DNA of 64,000 nt from Uloborus plumipes (GCA_038373865.1 JAXGGA010000028.1:124001-188000), one strand, 5' to 3'; numbered from the stretch's first letter, positions 48,528-61,413 are shown. Translations and numbers: made by a program. Notes: generated by a model not told the origin, from the letters alone.

Positions 48528-48989
48528 CAGTCGACACTCTATATAACAATCATCTCTGTCCCATAGAAAAAAGTCCTTATAGCAAATGGCCTTTAGATTT
48601 TTCAATTAAAAAAAAAAATATTGCAAATGATAAAACTAGTGACGGGTGGTTATTAAATGGAAGAAAAAGGTTTGAAATATACAAGGAATTTTTTCAAACC
48701 ATTTTAAATTATGATTTCAGTCAGCGCATTAGGCCCAAAGTTCATTAAATTTCCCAAAATTTCTGATATTTTCAACATTTTTTAACGAAGTATTTCCTCT
48801 CAATATTCACTTGAAGTGTCTTCAAACCTGTTTTTGTTCATTTTGTTATTACTTTGCACTCCGCAACTCTTCGCTAGCTCATGTGGAACTACCCAGGACT
48901 CACCACGAGGAGGTGACCACACTTTTAGTCCTACACGAGAGCCCTTCCTTCCAACCAATGCGAGCACGGATTTACATTTCTTAGATACG

Positions 48990-49215
48990 TTTTTGGGGCC
49001 TCAACGCGCAATGGGTCTGCCCGTCAGTTTGTAATCTCAAGAGGCGCGGGTTCGATTCCCGCCCCTGCCCTGGGTGTAATTTCCTTCTCTGTGCTGTAAA
49101 TTCTTTCCTTCAATAAAATCTGTATTGTACTATCTGTGGAGGCAAGGCGCATAGTACGCAGTCCTCATGTGTGTCGAAGTTTATTGACTTCTAGAATAGA
49201 ATAGAATATATACGT
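48990..49215 (+). mobile_element. tRNA-derived SINE-like fragment
   Basis: A perfect T-arm, GCGGG-TTCGATT-CCCGC (49046-49062), contains the pol III B-box GGTTCGATTCC. It is preceded by an anticodon-arm-like stretch with TTTGTAATC. After the tRNA-like part comes an unrelated body and a short (AATAG)n-type end near 49195-49210. The 5' half with an A-box is missing or unrecognisable, so this is a truncated SINE-like copy rather than a functional tRNA gene. Confidence 0.55.
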
Positions 49216-49664
49216 TTTTAACAGTTAAATTGTTCCTTTGTGTCGTAAATTGATCAAATTCTATCAGATATCCTCGTTTTTACTAAACTTTTTCTTTTCC
49301 TGTGATTACATACCAATTTTGAAGAGCTTGTAACCTATTTGACAGCTCCTTCAACTGATTGAGTCTTGAATGGAAGTTTAAAAAGAGCGTATTCAGAAAT
49401 CATATCTAAATTCTCAGTTTCCTGTAATTTTTGTAAACATTGTGTTGTTAAATTACGCGTAAAAGGTGGCTTTAGAATTTCCACATCATGACAAGAAGTC
49501 ATATCGATGTATTCTGGCTTTTGACTTATTATGTAATGTATGAAAATAGAGATTTTTATCTATTTTTAGGATCTGAAGCAGTCTCACTTGTTTGTTTTCT
49601 AGGTTGAGCGTTGATAATACGATTTAAAACAAGTTTCTTTATATGCTCTCTCTTATAAACTAAC

Positions 49665-50095
49665 TAGATTATTACCCGGCGTTGCCCGGGTGCTTAATAA
49701 TACAACATAACTCTAAAAAATATATATTTGAATGAATTCTCTCCACATGGGAATATAAAAACTTATTTCATGCTAAAATGAAATAGGTGAGCTTTAAATT
49801 GATACTTCATTGTTAACAGTTTTCTCTGTTGGAAAATACTCCTATTTAAACGTGTTACATTTTATCAATTTGTTTGCTTAAAGGCTTATCTCTTTTACTC
49901 TATCTATTCAAAATTGAAAGAAAATGGCTATTTTGAAATAAAAAATTTGAATATTGAGCTTTTCGGATTGTTTTAAAATTTCAAAACCCAGACTATGTGA
50001 ATTTTAGTGCATCAAGGAACCTCTGTGCCAAGTTTGTTGAAAATTCGAGGAAAACTGGATTTGTATAGGGAACAAACATACATACATCTATTTTT
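49665..50095 (+). mobile_element. non-LTR/SINE-like retroposon fragment
   Basis: The head ATTACCCGGCGTTGCCCGGG (49672-49691) and the tail (CCAAGTTTGTTGAAAATTCG followed by GGAACAAACATACATACATC, 50028-50089) resemble a dispersed retroposon type common in invertebrate genomes. No reverse-transcriptase frame is present. The family call rests on resemblance only. Confidence 0.45.
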
Positions 50096-51158
50096 ATACA
50101 GCTATCGATAACAGCATATTTCTAGGGTGCAAAGTATACATTGTTTTGAATGAATGTGACTACAATTTTCTGCTTTTTCCCAGAGTGATAAGTATAACTC
50201 TTTATAATCTCGCACAAATTCATAGCTAAATTAGTAACGTCTGCATTCATCCTAAAAGAGCAAGGACACTTTTACCGGGAAAGTTACGAACTCTTTTAAA
50301 AAGTAGTCTAAAGATTATGTTTGCTGTACTCAACCTGACTTGGGAAAGCTTTCTTGAACTTCTGTTCCGTAATTTTTTGGATATTTTCCCAGTCAAAACT
50401 ATCTTGCTCATCTCATGAAGTTAATGTTGCTCAGTACTTACATCATTTTTTCTGTCAAAATCGATCTGACCAATAACAAATTCTATAGGTTCAGTTCAAA
50501 TTGAACTGATTTGAAAGTATAACATGTCGTTTAGTTTCGCCCAAAAAATCACTTTGGTCCACTGTTAGGTCCATCTAGCTTTTGCAAAAAATGCCGCAAA
50601 TTAAGTTCGTTCAAATGTAATTGGCAAATATCCCGTTACAGAGGTCTATCAAATTTTTCTTCCAGTTTCCGTATTACACCTTGTAGAGTATCCACCAAAA
50701 CCAATGCAAACAATCTCCTATTCAAAGAAACATTTTATTGTTCCTGACTTGTCTAAGAAATGTTAACGTGTGATCTCATTGGTTGGAAGTAAGGGGAGCG
50801 CGGGTGACACCCAAAGTGCGGCCACTTCCTCGTGGTGAGTCCTGGGTAATTTCAATGATCAAGCAAAGTGTTGAGTAGTTCAAAGAAACAACAAAATAAT
50901 TAAGAAAATGTTTTGAAGGCACTTTAAGTAAATATTGAAGGGAAATATTTAATTATAAAATTTCTGCTCAATATTAAAAATATCGGAAATTTCGGAAAAT
51001 TTGATGAACTTTGGGCCTAATGCGCAGACTAAAATCATAATTAAAAATGGTTTGAAAAATTCCTTGTATATTTCAAACCGTTTCTTCCATTTTTTAACCA
51101 CCCGTCACTAGTTTTATCATTTGCAATATTTAAAAAACAAAAAATTGAAAAATCTAAA

Positions 51159-51568
51159 AAAAAATCAAAATTTCAAAACTTTAGGCCAAATGCGCAGACT
51201 TAAGATGACGTCGCAAAAGTGAAATATTTTACAGAATTGTTACTTATCCTCATTCACAGTAAATGAAAGATACTCGTTTACGAAAACAAAAATTCATTTT
51301 TTTCGCTCCACCCTAATAGTCATGTTTATTTACTACTTTTTAGACCATTAAAAGCAAGAGAACTTCACATTTAAATAAATAGAATCGGAAAAAATATCAT
51401 TTTTTTCCTATCAAATTATGTTAAAAAATTCATAAAAATATGATCCCATTGAGTTTCCAACCTAAAATTTTGTACAAACAAAAGTAAAATACACATAAAT
51501 AAATCATATGTTTTCAGAGAAATTTAAATTTTAAATGCCATTAAATATATATCGCACGCCTAGAAGAA
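51159..51568. other. AT-rich spacer between elements
   Basis: No gene seen. GGCCAAATGCGCAGACTTAA at about 51183-51202 is a partial second copy of a word found inside the adjacent inverted repeat. Confidence 0.4.
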
Positions 51569-51787
51569 TACTGTCACAACTCAAAAGTCGAAACTCCGAA
51601 TGTTCAGAGATGTACCCAGAGCCATGATTTAAAAGTCAAAAAGAAACGTTTATTTTAAAAGCATTATGAAAGCAAATGAGCCGACATGATCTAACCTAAT
51701 GTATGATAGACTGCACTATTACTAATTGCTTTAATATATCAATTTCTTTTCCCCATCTTAAATTTTTCTGTTTTTAAGTTGTGACAG

Positions 51788-51789
<2 letters not shown>
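51569..51789. mobile_element. 217-bp MITE with TA flanks, abutting (TA)n
   Basis: The inverted ends CTGTCACAACT (51571-51581) and AGTTGTGACAG (51777-51787) are perfect over 11 bp, weaker beyond, and flanked by TA on both sides. The right end runs straight into a long (TA)n. No open frame. Confidence 0.7.
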
Positions 51790-53617
<1,828 letters not shown>

Positions 53618-53621
53618 ATAT

Positions 53622-54229
53622 TGTAACGAGTCCGTAGCACCTTCAACTTTCTTTAAATGAGCATTAAAATCTTCAGGAAGTAACTATAAATTTATTTACA
53701 AGTATGTACACTATTTACAATAAGAGCAGGAAACAATTGCTAAACATCCAGCAATTAGGCAGCACACAGTACACTGTACTCTCAACAGTAACTCAGCACC
53801 ACGTATCTAACGTGAACAGTAATTAAGCAATTACAAAAGCAAAAACAACATTCGCCCAAAGCGAATAAAAACGAGCCTCTCCATAATCCAATCTGAGAAA
53901 AACTGACTGACTTGTGTTCAAGGCCAGCTTTTTATACACGGAAAGAAATGTCCACAATATTCGAGAAAAACCTGGAATATTTTGTTTCATTCCTAACATT
54001 ACGTAATCCATTCACAAATTCTAGCGATAAGAAAAAAACCACGCGAAAATGTCTTCACGCTTATTAAAGTTAGGGCAAGTGTAAAAACTACAAAGTGTTA
54101 CAGGGCCGGTATACTAGTGATAAAGGTGATATCTTCAGATACTTTTGCAACATGACGTCAGATAAAACCAAAACTAATGAAAATGATGCAAGGCAGGAAA
54201 AACAACAACTATTTACAAGATTTGTAACA
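53622..54229 (-). repeat. 3' LTR of gypsy element
   Basis: It starts TGTTAC and ends GTTACA on the - strand. A TATAAAAA box lies at 53929-53936, with two initiator-like TCAGT motifs 28-32 nt downstream (A at 53908 or 53904). A polyadenylation hexamer, AATAAA on the - strand, lies at 53691-53696. The U3/R boundary is therefore near 53905. The small - strand open frame inside (53823-54011) is repeated in both LTRs and is not a gene. Confidence 0.95.
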
Positions 54230-54230
54230 T

Positions 54231-54246
54231 TGCCCCCTTCCCAAGG
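54231..54246 (-). other. polypurine tract
   Basis: On the - strand it reads TTGGGAAGGGGGCAA directly before the 3' LTR. A purine-rich tract here primes plus-strand DNA synthesis in LTR retroelements. Confidence 0.85.
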
Positions 54247-54461
54247 ACTGCACGTCCCGGGCAGTACAATCCCCAGAAAGGAAGCAAGGGAAAACTTACA
54301 GATACACACATTACATGATGACCAATCATAAACATGATAAACAATAACAATGAGAACATGAAAGAAATAATAACATTGATAAAGTAATATTACAAACAAT
54401 TAAAGGCAAAAGTTATTTACAAAATTTACAAACAAATTACAATGGTAGCTTTAGATTTATT

Positions 54462-57400
54462 TTACGAACTATGGCCATAGTATGGGGCTAGCCGATCATA
54501 ATGTACAACCCTAGGTTTTGCATGTGATGACTTCTGGATCCTCACTACGACATCGTTCAGCCGGTGAAGGACTGTGTAGGGTCCATCCCAATGCGACTGC
54601 AATTTGGGTGACAGACCTTTACGTCGGATGGGATTCCATAGCCACACCTTGTCACCTTCTTGAAAGTCATGGCCAGTGGACCTTGTGTCGTATCGGGTCT
54701 TCATCTTCTCCGTCGCGATGTTGATTCGCTCCCGTGCGAAGTGATGAACGTCTTCCAACCGAGCCTGGAGATCCTGGACGTACTCCTCAGGCGATGAAGG
54801 CGCATCTGGAGGGAGACCGAAGACGAGATCACAGGGTAGCCGAAGCTCTCGACCGAAGAGCATCTGTGATGGGGAATATCCGGTTGTCTCGTGGACAGCA
54901 CTGCGGTAGGCCAGCAGGAACAGAGGAAGTTTCTTGTCCCAATCCTGTTGATTTTTGGAGACCATAAGCGAGAGATTATTAAGGATTGTCCTGTTGAATC
55001 TCTCCACCATGCCGTCCGATTGTGGGTGTAGTGGTGTCGTTCGAGTTTTCTCAATTTTGAGGATTTTACATAGGCCCTTAAACACAGCAGAGATGAAGTT
55101 CCTTCCCTGGTCAGAATGGATCTGTAAAGGTGTCCCATATCTCGAGATCCAATGCTGGACTAGAGTCTCTGCTACAGTGGTAGCTTCTTGATCCGGAATG
55201 GAATATGCTTCGGGCCATTTGGTGAAATAGTCAATGGCAACGAGGATGTATTTGTTCCCATCAGTAGTTTTCGGTAGAGGACCAAGAATGTCGATCCCGA
55301 TTCGTTCGAAAGGAGCTCCTACGTTGTAAAGATGTAGTTTCCCGCGGCTTCTTCTCTTCGGTCCTTTACGGGCAGCACAGGCGTCACAAGAATGGCACCA
55401 CTTCTCTACGTCATCCTTCGCCTTGCTCCAGAAGAAGCGCTCTCGAACCTTGCAGAGGGTTTTCAGGACACCGAAATGTCCTCCAGTCGGACTACTGTGC
55501 AATTCCTTCAGAACGTCCGGAATTCTTGATCTGGGAAGGAGTAACTGCCATTTAAATGCTTTGCCATCGTCAGATTCCCATTTCCGATACAGGACGCCAT
55601 TTCGCAACTGGAGAGATTTCCATAGAGCCCAGTATCTTTTCGTTGCAGGACTGTAGATAGAAATGTCTTGCCAACTAGGTCGCCGACTGTCCTTTTCCAT
55701 TAACTCTATGATAGGCTTTAGGTCTGGGTCTTCAAGCTGATCTTTTCTAACTTGGTCGTCACTCCATGGATCAGGATCTGAAGATGATGAAGTAGCAGTA
55801 ACTTGACAGGCAGTAGGGATTGTCATCCCGTACTGTTTCTCAATTCGGGAGCAATAATGGCAGTTCTCGGAACAAGGTCTTCTTGATAATGCGTCAGCAT
55901 TACCGTGTGACAAACCTTTTCGGTGCTTAATCTCGATGTCATATTCCTGGAGCCGCTGTATCCACCTGGCTACCTGGCCCTCTGGATTCTTGAAATTCAA
56001 CAGCCAAGTTAAAGAGGCATGATCAGTCCGGAGCAGGAATTTACGGCCGTAGAGGTAATGATGGAAATGTTCTACAGCTTTAACTATGGCGAGCAATTCC
56101 TTTCTCGTGACACAATAATTTCGCTCCGACTTTGATAAGCATTTGCTCCAGTATGCGATGACATGTTCGTTACCGTCAATTTCTTGAGATAAAACAGCTC
56201 CAACGCTCTCGTGGCTCGCATCAGTGTCAAGTATGAAGGATTTTCCAGGCTGAGGATAAGAGAGAATAGGCGTTGATGTTAAAGCCTCCTTCAGCTGTAG
56301 AAATGCATCCTCGCATTCTTTGGACCATTCAAATTTTTGTTTGCTCTCCGTCAGCTTATGCAAAGGTCGTGCAATGTTGGAAAAACCCTTCACAAACTTC
56401 CTGTAGTACGTGCAGAGCCCCAGGAAACTTCGCAGCTGATGGACATTTTCGGGGCGGCTCCAATTCTTGACTGCAGATACCTTATCTGGATCTGTTCGTA
56501 CACCTTCGGAAGAGATAATGTGACCAAGGTAGTTCACCTCACGGCGGAACAAATTACATTTGGACGGGCTTAACTTCAGGTTGGCTTCCTTAAGCTTTTG
56601 CAGCACCTTCCTAAGATTATCCAAATGTTCCTCGAAACTGCGTCCTATGATGATGATGTCGTCCAAGTAGACAAGACAGGATTCATAAGAGAGTCCTCGT
56701 AACACTGATTCCATAAGACGCTCGAACGTGGCTGGTGCATTGCAGAGGCCGAAGGGCATCACTTTGAACTGCCACAAGCCTTGTCCGGTTGTAAACGCCG
56801 TCTTCTCTCGGTCGTCGGGGTGTATCTCCACCTGCCAGTAGCCGCTCTTTAAATCCAGGGTCGAAAACCACTTGTGTCCGGAAAGGGTGTCCAGAGTGTC
56901 ATCGATCCGTGGAAGAGGGTAACTATCCTTCTTGGTGATGTCATTCAGGCGTCGGTAGTCAACACAAAATCTGGTGGAGCCGTCTTTCTTTCGGACCAAG
57001 ACGATAGGGGATGCCCAAGGACTGGATGAGGGTTCGATGACGTCATTCTCCTGCATCTCTTTCAAGAGGATCTCAACCTCTTCCTTCTTGGCGAACGGTA
57101 GTCGTCTTGGATGCTGCTTGATAGGGGGATGATCTCCAGTGTCGATCCTATGCTGCGTTAAACTCGTGCGACCAACATCCTCGGATGTAGATGAAAACAC
57201 CTGCTTGAAGTTGTCCACCAATTTTTCCGCAGCGTATCTTTGATCCTTCGATAATGGTGCACTCCCAATTAATTTCGAAGTCAAGGACTCGGAAGACACA
57301 GTCTCGGAGGAATCAATTCTTCTGATGATGCAGTTTACGGGAGTACAAGTTGCCAACACTTCTCCTTTCTTAATATTCCTCGGTCTTTCACTCACATTGG

Positions 57401-58066
57401 CGACTCTCACAGGAACTGCATTCCTTGAAAGGTCCACAAGCGTAGATGCCACTAGTACTCCTTTTGGGCTATTACTCTGGTTAGGATATTCAATGAGGCC
57501 GAATTTAAAGCTGTTGTTTTCCTTGAGGGAGCCAGGTATTAGTACTTCTGATCTAGAGGGAATCGATAAATCTGTTTGGGCTATTATTTGATGAGCGGAT
57601 TTTAAGTTATTTTCGGTGTTGAAAATTGCTATGTCTTCCCTCGTCGAGTGCAGCTCATTATTTTTAAAGTCGATAGAAAAATCAAATTTTCTCAAAAAGT
57701 CCAGTCCGAGAATGAAGGGATCTGTAATGTCAGCGACGAATGCCGTGTGATGGTAAGTGGCGCTTCCGAACATTATTTCTAAGTTCACTTTTCCTTCAAT
57801 CTCGATTTTGTCACCTGTCACAGTCTGAAGAGTAACGCAGGGCGGCGTCCATAAGATCTTGAGTCCAAATTGACGAGCCACATCAGTCTTAATAATGGTA
57901 ACGTTGGCTCCTGTGTCCACAATCATTTCGCAGGGAAACCCATTCACATAAGCGTAAATGAAAAGTCCGTTGCAGCCGCCACTTCTTGAAGAAATCTGGA
58001 AAACTTTAGGATGGGGCTCATTCCAATTTGGCGACCTCCGCCCCGCGAGATTGCCATAGCTTAGTT
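54462..58066 (-). CDS. gypsy pol polyprotein (protease, RT, RNase H, integrase)
   Basis: One uninterrupted frame. Numbering from the GTG codon at 57947 gives 1161 residues; the frame opens further upstream and overlaps the gag end. Protease motif DTGA at 11-14. Reverse transcriptase has D365 in LDLKSGY and YLDD at 427-430. RNase H has D574, D576, E617 and D642. Integrase has a zinc-binding HHCC (H817, H824, C854, C857) and the catalytic triad D886, D946 and E982 with the canonical 35-residue spacing. A GPY-type module follows near 1121-1125 (HWDGPYTV). All catalytic residues are present. Pol is in the -1 frame relative to gag and lacks its own obvious start codon, so expression by frameshifting is likely; its mapped 5' limit is uncertain. 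Confidence 0.95.
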
Positions 58067-59239
58067 TTCCTGAGCTGGAGAGGAAGAGGTACCCTTCCCT
58101 CTTGTTTCTTGGCGGGCTTCGCAGTTCCTTCGTACGTGGCCCTCACCGCCACATTTCCAGCACTTCAGTGGTTGTCCACTTTGGTCTTTGCGAGTCTTCT
58201 TCAGGGTCCCCGACATCTCTTTGATTTGTCGCTCAATTTCCGAGAGACGAGTTGAGATCGAATCCTGGGCGCTCACTTCCACGCCCCTGATTGAATGGCT
58301 ATCCTTGCGGGATGTTTGCTGTGCAGCCTCGAACTTCATTGCGTAGACCAGACCGGATTTAAGATCTTTGATGTCCGCCATCCGGAGAGCCGTCTGAATT
58401 TCTGGATTTCGCACTCCGTCTATGAAGTAGTTCAGGGCCAGGTTATCGCGAACACCCGAAGGACAGTCCGAGAAGGCGAGATGGGAAAGCCTCTCAACGT
58501 CTGCTGCAAAAACTTGCAAAGTCTCTCCAGCCCTCTGGAGTCGGGATTTGAGCTGAAGTTGGCTGAATTCTTTTTGGCAGGATTCGCCAAAGCGAAGCTC
58601 CAAGGCCGATGATAAGGCTTCGAAGTCATGGTGCTTGTCCTCTGGGAAGGTCTGTAGTATATCAGCTGCATCCCCTCTCAGCGAGGCTGCAAGTTGACAG
58701 GCTTTCGTGGAAGAGTCCCAGGAGTTTGCTTCTGCAACGATGAGGAACTGCTTCTTGTAAATATTCCACGAGGTCTTTCCGTCAAACGTAGCCAGTTTGA
58801 TGGATGGACGAGAAGTTCCAGCTGCAGCTACACAGTCACTTGAGTTGTTGCAGGATGCTGATAACTTCGATTCAAGTTCTTTAATTTTCTTTTCCATATG
58901 GTTTTCTACTGTGGTGATTCGGTTCTCAACGCTATCAACTTTTTCTTCTAGAACCTCCACTTTATTTTCTATATTGGTAAATTTACTTTCCACCAAACTT
59001 TTCATTGACGTTAGATCGCTTTTAATTTCTTCTTGATTAGCAGCGAGATCATTTTTTAATTGTTCTTGATTAGTAGCCAGAGTCGCCATATCATTCTTGA
59101 TTTCTTCTTGACTTGAAGTTATGCTAGCGGTTAAATCATTTTTTAATTGTTCTTGATTCGCAGTCATGTCACTTTTAACAGCGTTGATCGCATCAAGGAG
59201 TTTTGTTAGTTGTTCCTCCATTGCTCGAGTAATCACCAT
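58061..59239 (-). CDS. gypsy gag polyprotein
   Basis: 392 aa from ATG at 59239 to TAA at 58061-58063, uninterrupted. Residues ~8-125 form a long charged coiled coil with repeated NQEQLKNDL/SQEEIKNDM-type units. The middle part (~150-300) has the helical capsid-like composition of retrotransposon gag proteins. A single CCHC zinc knuckle (C360, C363, H368, C373) lies near the C-terminus, in the expected nucleocapsid position. The product packages element RNA into particles. The stop lies directly after the heptamer GGAAAAC (58064-58070), a candidate but non-canonical slip site into pol. Confidence 0.93.
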   Translation of the reverse strand: MVITRAMEEQLTKLLDAINAVKSDMTANQEQLKNDLTASITSSQEEIKNDMATLATNQEQLKNDLAANQEEIKSDLTSMKSLVESKFTNIENKVEVLEEKVDSVENRITTVENHMEKKIKELESKLSASCNNSSDCVAAAGTSRPSIKLATFDGKTSWNIYKKQFLIVAEANSWDSSTKACQLAASLRGDAADILQTFPEDKHHDFEALSSALELRFGESCQKEFSQLQLKSRLQRAGETLQVFAADVERLSHLAFSDCPSGVRDNLALNYFIDGVRNPEIQTALRMADIKDLKSGLVYAMKFEAAQQTSRKDSHSIRGVEVSAQDSISTRLSEIERQIKEMSGTLKKTRKDQSGQPLKCWKCGGEGHVRRNCEARQETRGKGTSSSPAQEN

Positions 59240-59314
59240 AAAATTCTGAAGTCAAAAAGTCCTCAGGAAGAAAAGTCCAAGTTCACAGAAAGTTCCAAGA
59301 AAGTCCTTGAAGAT

Positions 59315-59332
59315 GCCCCACGTTGGGCGCCA
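59315..59332 (-). other. primer binding site, tRNA-Lys type
   Basis: On the - strand, 4 nt after the 5' LTR, the sequence TGGCGCCCAACGTGGGGC is complementary to the 3' end of tRNA-Lys1,2, the isoacceptor also used by several retroviruses. This sets element orientation and minus-strand priming. Confidence 0.85.
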
Positions 59333-59336
59333 AAAT

Positions 59337-59944
59337 TGTAACGAGTCCGTAGCACCTTCAACTTTCTTTAAATGAGCATTAAAATCTTCAGGAAGTAACT
59401 ATAAATTTATTTACAAGTATGTACACTATTTACAATAAGAGCAGGAAACAATTGCTAAACATCCAGCAATTAGGCAGCACACAGTACACTGTACTCTCAA
59501 CAGTAACTCAGCACCACGTATCTAACGTGAACAGTAATTAAGCAATTACAAAAGCAAAAACAACATTCGCCCAAAGCGAATAAAAACGAGCCTCTCCATA
59601 ATCCAATCTGAGAAAAACTGACTGACTTGTGTTCAAGGCCAGCTTTTTATACACGGAAAGAAATGTCCACAATATTCGAGAAAAACCTGGAATATTTTGT
59701 TTCATTCCTAACATTACGTAATCCATTCACAAATTCTAGCGATAAGAAAAAAACCACGCGAAAATGTCTTCCCGCTTATTAAAGTTAGGGCAAGTGTAAA
59801 AACTACAAAGTGTTACAGGGCCGGTATACTAGTGATAAAGGTGATATCTTCAGATACTTTTGCAACATGACGTCAGATAAAACCAAAACTAATGAAAATG
59901 ATGCAAGGCAGGAAAAACAACAACTATTTACAAGATTTGTAACA
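59337..59944 (-). repeat. 5' LTR of gypsy element
   Basis: Same 608-bp sequence as the 3' LTR except for one base (59772). The TATAAAAA box is at 59644-59651 and the predicted transcription start at about 59619-59623, proceeding leftward through U5 into the primer site. Confidence 0.95.
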
Positions 59945-59985
59945 ATATTCACAAAAGTAACTACTATGGGTTACTGCAGTGAATA

Positions 59986-61413
59986 GATCAACCCAGTGGC
60001 GGATCCAGAAAAAATCTACAGGGGGGGGGGGGGCACAAAATCAGTTTATTTTTTTAACTGAAAAATAATAATTATTGTTATAAAAACAAACAACTGTCAT
60101 ATACTTATGCATTATCGTATTTTTCTTACCTTTCGGTTCCTGGTACTAATTTTCAGGTTCAGGCACGGAAGAAAGCTGAGGAATATCATTAGTTGCAACG
60201 CTCGAGCTAATATCCGAAGAATTGGGGTTACCAACTCTTTGTTTCTTCCAAAAGATCATAAAACTTAACTGAGTTTGTTTATTTCGTTTATTAATCATAA
60301 TTACTTAAGTCTTCAATTCAAGAATATACAAAATTGAACGTAGCTACAAATTCCCATTGCGAAATAATAACTAACAGCGCGCTGCATAGTTTAGGTCTGT
60401 GTTTCAACATATGAAGTAAAACATCAAAATAAATACGTTTATAATTTAAAAATAAAAAAAAAAGTCACCCGCTGCTCTGCCGCATATGTTGCCCACAAAA
60501 ACATATATTAAAATAATGCAAAAGATATATAAACACACTTAATTCACTATCGTCAAACATTAAGAACAACCTCGCACTCGAACTCGAGATAATATCACTG
60601 AAGAACTATCTATTTTCCCATAACGGTTAAAACATAACAATATTATAGGTAAAGTGCTTTGGATCAGAATTTTTGTGATGAGTCTAAATTCAGAAAAATG
60701 CACAGACGTGGCGCCGTATCATTCAGACAAGTATAAAAACATATATTTCGTTTGAAGAAATGGGCCGTAATAAAAACGTATTAAGTGAGTAGTTTTTCCC
60801 TTTGATTTAAGTTTAAGGAATAAAAAACTAAATGCCTGTAAGTGCCAAGTGGAATGAGAACGCAAAAACATACTTCCACCCAACCGCTTGTTACAACTCC
60901 TTTTTTTTTTTTTTTTCCTATGTGCAAATACAAAGTGAGCAAAAATACGTTAAAGCAGAGTGCATTTGCTTTCAAACTATCTGGCGTCATGGAATAAGTT
61001 TGGGACATTTGAAAGTTTCGAAGATCAATAAATAAAATAAAAAAAAAAAAAATAAACCGACAGTTTTCTCACCATGGAAATGTGCCAAGAGTAATATTCA
61101 AAATGAAACTATTTATTCATTACTAAAAGTAAATCAAAGCTTAATAGCAATTGTAACAGTCGCATTTTTTTCGCCAGTTATCAAATAGGTCTCTGTCACG
61201 GCATTAATATTGTTGTTTTCTTTTACGATTCCTTTGCCAAAAAACAGTTAAAAAAATGCAAAACAGATGCATTGAATCGGCACCGATAATTTGATCGGTG
61301 TTTCTTGTTTCAGTATGGGTTATTGATTCAGCTAGGCTTTTCGAGAATATATGACATGCGGGGCACGTGTCTCCGTGCCCCCCCTCCCCGCTAGATCCAC
61401 CACTGGATCTACC
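59986..61413. mobile_element. non-autonomous hAT-like element (8-bp target duplication)
   Basis: The inverted ends CAGTGGCGGATCCAG (59994) and the inverse of the right end, CAGTGGTGGATCTAG (61405), bound a 1412-bp element. The flanking octamers GATCAACC (59986-59993) and GATCTACC (61406-61413) match at 7 of 8 positions. An 8-bp duplication with CAGTG-type ends fits hAT. G- and C-runs lie just inside both ends. No transposase frame is present. Confidence 0.75.

Larger units (their letters stand above)
48591..51158. repeat. region bounded by ~400-bp inverted repeats (decayed large element)
   Basis: 48591-48986 and 50752-51158 are inverse complements of each other (about 75-85% by eye). Shared landmarks include ACTAGTGACGGGTGGTTA, GCGCATTAGGCCCAAAGTTC, ACCCAGGACTCACCACGAGG and CTTCCAACCAATG. 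The 1.77-kb interior holds two retroposon-like pieces (separate entries) and, on the - strand at about 50200-50500, degenerate coding-like stretches interrupted by stops. It may be an old DNA transposon with long inverted repeats or a foldback of two insertions; the superfamily is not recognised. Confidence 0.6.
53618..59948 (-). mobile_element. complete Ty3/gypsy LTR retrotransposon
   Basis: The element (53622-59944) reads on the - strand: 5' LTR 59337-59944, primer site, gag, pol, polypurine tract, 3' LTR 53622-54229. A 4-bp target duplication, ATAT, flanks it (53618-53621 and 59945-59948). Both LTRs are 608 bp, and I found one difference (A at 54057, C at 59772), so insertion was recent. 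Both coding regions are uninterrupted. The domain order protease-RT-RNase H-integrase defines Ty3/gypsy. No env-like frame lies between pol and the 3' LTR (only about 230 bp), and no chromodomain follows the integrase. Confidence 0.97.

Noticed and set aside
49046..49069. Functional tRNA gene
   Set aside because: Only the T-arm and part of an anticodon-like arm are present; no D-arm, A-box or 5' acceptor strand, so it is treated as a SINE-like piece.
53823..54011. 62-codon - strand frame present identically at 53823-54011 and 59538-59726
   Set aside because: It lies inside both LTRs, over the promoter and leader; duplication reflects the LTRs, not a gene.
54230..54461. Envelope gene in the gypsy element
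   Set aside because: Only about 230 bp separate the pol stop from the 3' LTR, with no meaningful open frame.
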